The position numbers and the translations under genes were made by a program. From assembly GCF_000227685.2 (NCBI RefSeq), contig NZ_CP007029.1, forward strand, positions 1,338,501 through 1,402,500: DNA of 64,000 nt, read 5' to 3'. A model generated the notes under the pieces. The model had not been told where the DNA came from. It ran no database searches and saw only the letters and a program-made list of their open reading frames with translations. Below, piece by piece: positions 17,190 through 23,767 of the stretch (position 1 is the first letter of the stretch; every line of letters starts with the position of its first letter). This DNA comes from Thioalkalivibrio paradoxus ARh 1. Its GTDB lineage: Bacteria > Pseudomonadota > Gammaproteobacteria > Ectothiorhodospirales > Ectothiorhodospiraceae.

Positions 17190-19649
17190 TTGCGAAGCCA
17201 CTTCAAACCGTTCGCCACCCTGCTTCTTGGGGTTCTGCTCGGTACGGGCGCCGCTACTGCAGCGGATCATGCCACCGTGATGGTGTTCGATGCCTCGGGA
17301 TCGATGTGGAACCGGATCGACGGCGACATTACCCGGATCGAGGTGGCCCGTGACGTGATGGAGGAGTTCTTCGCGGGCCGGGACGCTGGCGCGCCGATCT
17401 CGGTGATCGCCTATGGCCACCGGCGCCGTGGCGACTGCGGGGATATCGAGGTGCTGGCCCCGCTCGGGGTGCATGACCCGGCCGAGCTCACGGCCATGAT
17501 GCGAGCGCTGAACCCGCAGGGCATGACGCCGCTGACCGATAGCCTCGAGCTGGCGCGCACCCAGATTCCGCGTACTGCGGAATCGGCCGACATCATCCTG
17601 GTGACCGATGGCCTCGAGAACTGCGGCGGCGACCCCTGTGCACTGGCCGCGCAGCTTGCGGCCGAGGGCAATTCGATTCGTGCCCACGTGGTCGGCTTCG
17701 GGATGACCTCCGAGGAAGTGAACAGTCTCTCCTGCGTTCCGGAGCAGACCGGGGGGCAATTGTTCCATACCAGCTCGGGTGCGGAGCTGGCTCAGGCCCT
17801 TGCCGCGGTGTCGGTGCCACAGCCTGTCGAGCTGGTGTTCCGCGCGGTCGATGCACGTACCAAGGAACCTCTCGGCCCGAGCGACTGGCAGGTAGTCGAT
17901 GCGCAGAGCGGAGCACAGGTCGCTGCAGCAGCCGCGACGGCGTCGTTCTCGGCGGCGCTGGAGGACGGGCGCTACCGCATTGCTGCTACGCACCCGGGCT
18001 ACGAAGGGGCACTCGAACTGGCGGTGGACGATGCGCTCTCGGGCGTTGTCGATGTTCCGCTGCATAAGGTGCTGGCCACGGTGTCACTCGAGGGGGTCGA
18101 TGCCCGTACCGGGGCACCGGTTTCCGATGTCCAGTGGACCTGGATCGACCTCGAGAGCGAGGCTGCGGAAACCGGGCGCGGTTCAGGCGAACGACATCGG
18201 ATTCTCGTTGCGCCCGGGGATTACCGTATCGAGGGGGTGGTCGGGGCAATGTCCGGTGGCAGCACCATCGCTGCGACGCTGGAGCACGAAGTGACCGCGC
18301 GTGTGGAGCTGGCCGAGGCTCTGCCGGAAGCCAGCGTGTCTGCCCCGGGCGAAGTGACCAGCGGTGCGCGATTTCCGGTGGAATGGTTCGGACCCGACGA
18401 CCGAAATGACTACATCGCGATCGTCGAGGCCGGGGCACCGGAGGGCACCCACATCAGCCAGATCCGGACTCGCTTCGGCTCGCCCGCGCAGGTGACCGCA
18501 CCGGACGCGCTGGGTGCATACGAAGTCCGCTATGTGCACCAAGGGTCGGGCCGCACACTGGCCAGCCAGGCTGTCACATTGGTGGCGGCCAGCGCGGGCC
18601 TGCAGGCGCCGGACGAGGCGGTGGCCGGTGCCGCGATCGAGGTGGCCTGGGAGGGGCCGGACAACCCGGGCGACTACATCGCGGTGGTCGAGGCCGGCGC
18701 GCCGGAGGGGACGAGCATCAGCCAAGCGCGGACCCGTTTCGGTTCACCGGCGCGGGTCACGCTGCCGGACGCGTTGGGCAACTACGAGCTGCGCTATGTG
18801 ATCAACCAGTCGGGGCGGACGCTGGCCAGCCGGCCGATCACACTGGTGGCGGCCAGTGCGGGCCTGCAGGCGCCGGACGAGGCGGTGGCTGGGGCCGCGA
18901 TCGAGGTGGCCTGGGAGGGGCCCGACAACCCGGGCGACTACATCGCGGTGGTCGAGGCCGGCGCGCCGGAGGGGACGAGCGTCAGTTATGCCCGGACCCG
19001 TTTCGGTTCGCCGGCGCGGATCACGCTGCCGGACGCGCTGGGCAACTACGAGCTGCGCTATGTGATCAACCAGTCGGGGCGGACGCTGTCGAGTCGGCCG
19101 ATCACGCTGGTGGCGGCCAGCGCCAGCCTCGAAGGTCCGGAGATCATCGTTCCCGGTGGTCAGATCGAGGTGGTCTGGCAGGGGCCGGATAACCCGGGCG
19201 ACTACATCACCGTTGTGGAGCGTGGCGCTGTCGAGGGCAGCCGTGGCGATATCTGGCGCAGCAACAGGGGGACTCCCGCACGGCTGCGCGCACCAGAGGT
19301 CGAGGGCGAATATGAACTGCGCTACGTGATCAACCAGTCGGGGCGCACACTGGCGTCGCTGCCGGTCACCGTCGGTGCTGGCGAGGTGTCGCTCGCAGTC
19401 GAAGGCGATGTAAGGGCCGGGGGCGTGTTGACTGTAGCTTGGCAGGGCCCGGGGCGGTTCGAGGACTTCATCCAGGTGGTGAACGAAGGTGCTGCCGATG
19501 ACGCGCCTGCGCTGCGTGAGGTGCGGGCGTCTCAGGGAAACCCGGTCCAGCTGTTCGCTCCCGCGTCGCCAGGCCGCTACGAAGTCCGGTATCGCGCGTC
19601 CGATAGCGCGGAGGTGCTCGCGCGCATGCCGCTCATCGTGGCCGAATAG
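17190..19649 (+). CDS. Exported VWA-domain protein with five 88-residue repeats
   Basis: Periplasmic or surface protein of 819 residues. A signal peptide (residues 1-26, ending in GTGAATAA) is followed by a von Willebrand A domain with an intact MIDAS start (VMVFDASGSMW) and ILVTDGLENCGG, then two carboxypeptidase-regulatory-like segments (about 210-375). From about residue 381 to the end come five copies of an 88-residue module with the core GPDNPGDYIAVVEAGAPEG and YELRYVINQSGRTLAS. Copies 2 and 3 are nearly identical in DNA. The TTG start is chosen because AGAAGGAG precedes it by 8 bp. Function unknown; metal-dependent adhesion is plausible. Confidence 0.8.
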   Translation: MRSHFKPFATLLLGVLLGTGAATAADHATVMVFDASGSMWNRIDGDITRIEVARDVMEEFFAGRDAGAPISVIAYGHRRRGDCGDIEVLAPLGVHDPAELTAMMRALNPQGMTPLTDSLELARTQIPRTAESADIILVTDGLENCGGDPCALAAQLAAEGNSIRAHVVGFGMTSEEVNSLSCVPEQTGGQLFHTSSGAELAQALAAVSVPQPVELVFRAVDARTKEPLGPSDWQVVDAQSGAQVAAAAATASFSAALEDGRYRIAATHPGYEGALELAVDDALSGVVDVPLHKVLATVSLEGVDARTGAPVSDVQWTWIDLESEAAETGRGSGERHRILVAPGDYRIEGVVGAMSGGSTIAATLEHEVTARVELAEALPEASVSAPGEVTSGARFPVEWFGPDDRNDYIAIVEAGAPEGTHISQIRTRFGSPAQVTAPDALGAYEVRYVHQGSGRTLASQAVTLVAASAGLQAPDEAVAGAAIEVAWEGPDNPGDYIAVVEAGAPEGTSISQARTRFGSPARVTLPDALGNYELRYVINQSGRTLASRPITLVAASAGLQAPDEAVAGAAIEVAWEGPDNPGDYIAVVEAGAPEGTSVSYARTRFGSPARITLPDALGNYELRYVINQSGRTLSSRPITLVAASASLEGPEIIVPGGQIEVVWQGPDNPGDYITVVERGAVEGSRGDIWRSNRGTPARLRAPEVEGEYELRYVINQSGRTLASLPVTVGAGEVSLAVEGDVRAGGVLTVAWQGPGRFEDFIQVVNEGAADDAPALREVRASQGNPVQLFAPASPGRYEVRYRASDSAEVLARMPLIVAE
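18591..19118 (+). repeat. Two near-identical 264-bp tandem units inside the VWA gene
   Basis: Bases 18591-18854 and 18855-19118 encode repeat modules 2 and 3 of the VWA protein and differ at only a few positions, mostly around codons for SISQA versus SVSYA. The flanking modules 1, 4 and 5 are much more diverged, so this pair reflects recent duplication or gene conversion and could expand or contract between strains. Confidence 0.85.
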
Positions 19650-19690
19650 ACGCCGGCCATGCCGGTGAGCGGGGCAGCGTATCCGTAACG

Positions 19691-19706
19691 CCGCGCATTC
19701 GCGCGG
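19691..19706. terminator. Short hairpin after the VWA gene
   Basis: CCGCGC-ATTC-GCGCGG forms a 6-bp stem about 40 bp after the VWA stop and 31 bp from the convergent gene end. There is no T-tract, so it is a weak candidate for a shared transcription end. Confidence 0.3.
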
Positions 19707-19736
19707 AATCCGTGATGCGCGTGCGCGGATCGCGTG

Positions 19737-20189
19737 TCAGGGCAAACGCGTGATCGTGACCCGAAGCGGGCCGCCGCGCTGCGCGGTCAACGCGCGGTTG
19801 TTCCAATACATCCAGCGCCAGTCGTTGGCGAACAGGTAGAGTGCAAGGCCGTCCGGGTCAGCGGCGTCGGGCACCTCCCAGTCACGCGCCGTCCCCACCG
19901 CGAACGCATGCTGGTCGTTGCGCCCCGGGCATCCGCAGAGCAGGAAGAACGGTTGGCCCGGCAGGCGATTGAAGCGAGTCGGCCAACCACGCCCCCAGCC
20001 CTCGGGCCCGCAGGTGACGAAGCCGTCCCGCCATTTTCCGTCGGCCGTCAGGCGGTACCGTTCGCCGGCGCCGAGTACGAGGCCCGTCGGTACGTACAGC
20101 GCACGCGGGTCGACGTCGATCGTGAGCGACATCCCCGGCTCAAGCCGCCGCAGGCGGGGGTCGGGGGCAGGTTGCGGATCCACGTTCAT
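19737..20189 (-). CDS. Hypothetical protein, 150 aa, possible beta-sandwich
   Basis: Soluble protein without a signal peptide. It is rich in Gly, Trp and Arg, with segments such as LGAGERYRLTADGKWRDG, GWGRGWPTRFNRLPGQPF and LALYLFANDWRWMYWNN that suggest a beta-sandwich, loosely like PA-IL-type sugar-binding domains. That resemblance is weak and I assign no function. ATG 20189 has an AGGAG site. It is convergent with the VWA gene and divergent from the transpeptidase gene. Confidence 0.65.
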   Translation of the reverse strand: MNVDPQPAPDPRLRRLEPGMSLTIDVDPRALYVPTGLVLGAGERYRLTADGKWRDGFVTCGPEGWGRGWPTRFNRLPGQPFFLLCGCPGRNDQHAFAVGTARDWEVPDAADPDGLALYLFANDWRWMYWNNRALTAQRGGPLRVTITRLP

Positions 20190-20406
20190 CGGGGTCTCCT
20201 TGCGGCCACGGGCTCCGCCACGTTGATCGCCGATTCCGGTGCAGGACAGTGTAGACGCGTCGGCCCAGGTGCGAGCGTCGTCACGTCATCGCTTGGGGAG
20301 GCGTTGTATCATGGAACCAGCTCCAGCCGGGCGCCGGAATGGGGCTTGCTCCCCGCAGGGGTCACGGCTCCGCGGCCGCGGAGCGCCGGAAACGAGAGGA
20401 CGGTGG

Positions 20407-21381
20407 ATGTTGGTTTCGCGATTCTGGTCAAGCGTTGTGCGCCGTGTGTGGTTGCCGGGCCTGTGCGCGTGGCTGGTGCTGGCTGCTGCCGCGGGGGCTG
20501 AAGCGTGGCCTCCCGGCCACCATCCGCTGCCCGAAACCGGCGACGTGATCGGCGAGATCCAGGTGGTCAGGGTTCGCGGCGACGAAACGCTGATCGACGT
20601 CGCGCGCAGGCACAACGTCGGGTACGAAGAGATCCGGATGGCCAACCCGGATGTCAGCATCTGGGCGCCGGAACCCGGCACCGAGGTGGTGATTCCCGGG
20701 CGCTACATTCTGCCCGACGCGCCGCGCGAGGGTATCGTGGTCAACCTCTCGGAAATGCGGCTCTACTACTATTCCAGCGAGGAGGTGGTAGAAACCTACC
20801 CGATCAGCGTGGGCCGGGACGGTTTCGCGACACCCGTGGGGCTGACCCGCACGACCATCAAGGTGAAGGATCCGTCGTGGAATCCGCCGCGCTCGGTGCG
20901 CGAGGAGGCCGCCGCCCGTGGCGAGCCGCCGCCGGAAGTGGTGCCGCCGGGGCCGGACAACCCGCTGGGGCGCCACGCGATCCTGCTCGGATTGCCCAGC
21001 TACCTGATCCATGGAACCAATCGGCCCGACGGTGTGGGCATGCGTGTCAGCCGTGGCTGCATCCGCATGTTTCCGGAGGATATCGAATCGCTGTTCGAGC
21101 GCGTGCCTGCGGGGACTCCGGTCAATATCATCGACCAGCCGTTCAAGGCGGGGCGAACCGAGGACGGCAGGATTTTCGTCCAGTCGTTTCCACAACTGGA
21201 GGAGAACGTTGGGAGTTTCGAGCCGCTGAACAATGCGGTCGAAATCTTGAGGAGGGTGTCCGGCGGCGAGGATCTCAGTCCGGTCGCCTATGCTCGCCTG
21301 CGGGCGCTGGTGGACGAACCCGACGGGCTGGCCGTGCCACTGGAACGTCCGGTCGCCAGGCTGCTGTCGGTGCCAGAGTGA
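20407..21381 (+). CDS. L,D-transpeptidase with LysM-like domain (ErfK/YbiS family)
   Basis: Periplasmic cross-linking enzyme acting on peptidoglycan, able in this family to form 3-3 cross-links or attach Lpp-type lipoproteins. The 324-residue protein has a signal peptide (about residues 1-30, LCAWLVLAAAAGAEA), a LysM-like segment (IDVARRHNVGYEEIRMANPD, about 60-95) and a YkuD domain with the catalytic pattern HGTNRPDGVGMRVSRGCIRM (Cys nucleophile in SRGC). ATG 20407 follows GAGAGGAC; upstream in-frame codons lack a signal peptide. An Lpp-like gene and a second transpeptidase lie immediately beyond. Confidence 0.88.
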   Translation: MLVSRFWSSVVRRVWLPGLCAWLVLAAAAGAEAWPPGHHPLPETGDVIGEIQVVRVRGDETLIDVARRHNVGYEEIRMANPDVSIWAPEPGTEVVIPGRYILPDAPREGIVVNLSEMRLYYYSSEEVVETYPISVGRDGFATPVGLTRTTIKVKDPSWNPPRSVREEAAARGEPPPEVVPPGPDNPLGRHAILLGLPSYLIHGTNRPDGVGMRVSRGCIRMFPEDIESLFERVPAGTPVNIIDQPFKAGRTEDGRIFVQSFPQLEENVGSFEPLNNAVEILRRVSGGEDLSPVAYARLRALVDEPDGLAVPLERPVARLLSVPE

Positions 21382-21466
21382 GTGCTGGGGGCGGAAGATC
21401 CCGCGTCTCGTCGCTTTGCCGGTCTGCCCGGAGTACCGCGGGCATTCGCTGGTGACCCTGCGCGAA

Positions 21467-21492
21467 CGGCCGCCACCTACCGGTGGCGGCCG
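21467..21492. terminator. Strong hairpin between the transpeptidase and lpp-like genes
   Basis: A perfect 11-bp stem (CGGCCGCCACC / GGTGGCGGCCG) with a TACC loop ends 6 bp beyond the lpp-like stop codon and 85 bp after the convergent transpeptidase gene. No long T-run follows on either strand. Best read as a shared end of transcription. Confidence 0.55.
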
Positions 21493-21498
21493 GCGGCA

Positions 21499-21786
21499 TC
21501 ACTTCTGCATCGTGCGCTGGAACATGCGATTCATCTCTTCGCGATTCTGATCCGCGGTCCGGCGGGCGGTTTCGGCATCCGCCTTGGCCTCATTGGCCGT
21601 GGTCAGCGCCTGGTCGGCGGTCCCCTGGGCCTGGGTGGCGATGCTGCGCGCCTCGGCCGCTTCGGCTTGTGCGGCCTCGGCGGTCAGGCGCACCTCTTCC
21701 AGCGCGCTGGTGGAAGCGCAGCCTCCCAGGATCGCAAGAGAAGCGGCTACGGCACTGAGCTTGAGGGTCGTGATCTTCGGGTTCAT
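21499..21786 (-). CDS. Lpp/OprI-like murein lipoprotein ending in lysine
   Basis: Small outer-membrane lipoprotein of 95 residues. The signal peptide ends in a lipobox (LAILGGC, Cys about residue 24), followed by an Ala-rich heptad helix (AEAAQAEAAEARSIATQAQ) like OprI/Lpp trimeric coiled coils, and the chain ends RMFQRTMQK. In Lpp a C-terminal Lys is the residue bonded to peptidoglycan by L,D-transpeptidases, and two such enzymes flank this gene. The ATG at 21786 is preferred over 21792 because AAGGAG is then spaced by about 6 bp. Confidence 0.85.
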   Translation of the reverse strand: MNPKITTLKLSAVAASLAILGGCASTSALEEVRLTAEAAQAEAAEARSIATQAQGTADQALTTANEAKADAETARRTADQNREEMNRMFQRTMQK

Positions 21787-21961
21787 GGTCATCTCCTTGC
21801 ACCTTGCTGGGTACGACGTGGGTAAGGCCGGCCTCCGGGCGCCCTGCGTATCCCGCACCGGCACTGCTGCCCGGAACGCGGGTGCGGGCTCCCGCAGATA
21901 GGGTGTACTGCAGTCACTCGCGGGTGTCCATACCGGGCGCGGGTTCGCCCGCAAATAATGT

Positions 21962-22576
21962 TCACCGGATCACAATGCGGGTTCCGATGTCCACCAGTTC
22001 CGCCAACCGCTCGATCTGCTCGTTGGTGACCGCAACGCAGCCCTGGGTCCAGTGAAAGCGGCTGTGTATCTCCGGGTCGCCTCTGCCGATCCCGTGGATG
22101 CCGATCGCCCCGCCCAGGGCCGTGTTCTGCGGCGGCTGGCCATGGCGGGCGAGATGGCGCATGAAGTCCTCGTAGTCGCCTTCGGTGAAAACGCCGGACT
22201 CCAATGCCATCCGGGCGTGGGCCGCTGTGGGGTAATCGATTCCGATAAAGATGTGCCAATGGCTGTCGTGGTTGAAGCGGTTTACCCGGAACTCGCCCAG
22301 CGGCGTGACATTGCCGCCGCGCAGCCGCTGGGGTTTTGCGCCGCTGCGTCCCAGCGAGACCGGGAAGAAACGCTCGATCAGGGCGTGGCCGCGATAGACG
22401 CTCAGCGTGGCCTCCGCGTCGTCCACCAGTACCCACAACTCGTTGCTGTGCCGAGGGGCCTGGGCGCTCGCCAGCAACGCTTCGATCGGGTTGGAACGGG
22501 CGGGCATCGCAACCAGCAACGCCAGCGGCATGCCCAGCATCATCCGGGTGAAACGGCGGCGGGACCATGGGCTCAT
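21962..22576 (-). CDS. L,D-transpeptidase family protein (YkuD domain)
   Basis: Exported YkuD-fold enzyme of 204 residues: N-terminal signal (RRRFTRMMLGMPLALLVAMPARS), a strand ELWVLVDDAEATLSVYRG and the catalytic region GIHGIGRGDP then HWTQGCVAVTN with the active-site Cys. Such proteins either make or cut peptidoglycan-tail bonds (YbiS-like or YafK/DpaA-like), and which applies cannot be decided here. It lies on the same strand as, and upstream of, the lpp-like gene, 175 bp apart. Confidence 0.82.
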   Translation of the reverse strand: MSPWSRRRFTRMMLGMPLALLVAMPARSNPIEALLASAQAPRHSNELWVLVDDAEATLSVYRGHALIERFFPVSLGRSGAKPQRLRGGNVTPLGEFRVNRFNHDSHWHIFIGIDYPTAAHARMALESGVFTEGDYEDFMRHLARHGQPPQNTALGGAIGIHGIGRGDPEIHSRFHWTQGCVAVTNEQIERLAELVDIGTRIVIR

Positions 22577-22620
22577 CGTATGCTCGACCAGTTCCGTGGA
22601 GAACGAAGTATTGGGCGCTC

Positions 22621-22788
22621 TTATAGCGCATCCCGGGCCGGGATGACATCTTCCGGCCGACTCCCGGGCGCGTCGAACCCGGCCAGCAAGATCCGCGACG
22701 CCGCCCCCTTGCCGCGCACCTTGTTGCGATCCTTCTCCTGGCCGGTGTCGGGGCAGAAGGGGCAGCACCTCTGATCGCCGCCGTTCAG
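22621..22788 (-). CDS. Possible small Cys-rich ORF without a standard start
   Basis: Between the lipoprotein gene and the transpeptidase gene a frame of about 55 codons has the strongly GC-biased third positions of real genes here and reads DQRCCPFCPDTGQEKDRNKV. The only codon at the natural place is CTG, overlapping the lipoprotein stop as CTGA; GTG codons further up lie deep inside that gene. It may be a translationally coupled small protein, the tail of a frameshifted longer gene, or chance. Family not recognised. Confidence 0.25.
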   Translation of the reverse strand: MNGGDQRCCPFCPDTGQEKDRNKVRGKGAASRILLAGFDAPGSRPEDVIPARDAL

Positions 22789-23249
22789 CGCCCACCGCTC
22801 CGAGAACCGCCCGGGGCAAAGTCCGGCAGACCCGACGCAAGCCACCAGTTCTTCGACGCGTCGTCCCAGTGCCACTCCTGGCGGTCGGTCAGGCGTTGTA
22901 CGACCTGGTTGTATTCGTAGACGTACTCGATCGCTGCGGTCTGCGTGGCGCGGTCGTCGGTATGAATCACGGGCGGCCGCACGATCTCGTACCGGGTGAT
23001 GCGAAGGTCCAGGAAGGCGTCGGGCAATTCGTCGGCGAGGTGTCGATCCGGAGACAGCATCGCCATCGCCGCCGCATAATCACCCCAGCGCAGCGCTGCC
23101 TGATAGCTGTTCGCCGCGGCATCCAGGCCCTGGGCGCGCCGATCCTTCTGGGTCGTTGCGCAACCCGCCGCCAGCACGCCCGCGAGCACGCACGCGAACA
23201 CCCATCGGCCGGCGCTCCGGATGCCTGTGCGATCGCCTGAGCGTTTCAT
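22785..23249 (-). CDS. Putative lipoprotein, 154 aa
   Basis: Exported lipoprotein with a basic N-terminus and lipobox LAGVLAAGCATT (Cys near residue 30). The mature part (LDAAANSYQAALRWGDYAAAMAML, then EYVYEYNQVVQRLTDRQEWHWDD) resembles the NTF2-like or tetratricopeptide-adjacent small lipoproteins common in gammaproteobacteria. Its exact role is unknown. GGGGGAG precedes the ATG by 3 bp. Confidence 0.75.
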   Translation of the reverse strand: MKRSGDRTGIRSAGRWVFACVLAGVLAAGCATTQKDRRAQGLDAAANSYQAALRWGDYAAAMAMLSPDRHLADELPDAFLDLRITRYEIVRPPVIHTDDRATQTAAIEYVYEYNQVVQRLTDRQEWHWDDASKNWWLASGLPDFAPGGSRSGGR

Positions 23250-23767
23250 GACTCCCCCAATGCTGCGATGCCCATCGTGACCCGAATCCGGTCCGTGGAT
23301 CGTTCATGCCCCGAGATGCGAAGCTCCGAGTCGAGTGTACCGGCCCGGCCGCGCGCGGATTCCCGCATCTCGCGCCGCGGCGGGTGTGCCCCGAACGGTC
23401 CTCGCGGCCGCAAACGCATTCTTGCACGTCCGGGGGTGCGGCGCATCGGCCCGTTGCTGCCATCGGCTATCGGCCCGGCCCGGTTGCCGACGAGGTCCAG
23501 GGGCGCGGTCACGCGACGTCAGGATGCTGGCCGCACCCATCGTGTCGCGAACGGCCGCTGGCCGCGACGGCGCTGCGGCCACCCCTGGCGATGAATCCTT
23601 GCCGCACCCGCTTCCGGGTGTAGGAGGTCTCCCTGCGCGCAACGTGCGACTCTTGCAGTAACCTAGCGCTTCCCGGATGGCCGGCGGGAACATCAGCAAG
23701 GCCGGCGTCCCGGCGAACGGGGACCGCATCGCGTTGCGAGCAGGGTTTTTCGCAAAGGGGGAAGGGG
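23250..23767. other. Intergenic region, 518 bp, no gene supported
   Basis: No frame here has a ribosome site, a recognisable domain or convincing composition. A small hairpin CACCCG-CTTC-CGGGTG lies at 23605-23620 without a T-run. The promoters of the minus-strand lipoprotein gene and the plus-strand patatin gene must both lie in this gap, which probably explains its length. Confidence 0.5.

Noticed and set aside
18330-19649. CRISPR-like or satellite repeat array
   Set aside because: The repeats are in frame, 264 bp long and code for an 88-residue protein module; there are no spacers.
23605-23620. Hairpin CACCCG-CTTC-CGGGTG as a terminator or riboswitch
   Set aside because: Stem of only 6 bp, no T-run, and no gene ends just before it.
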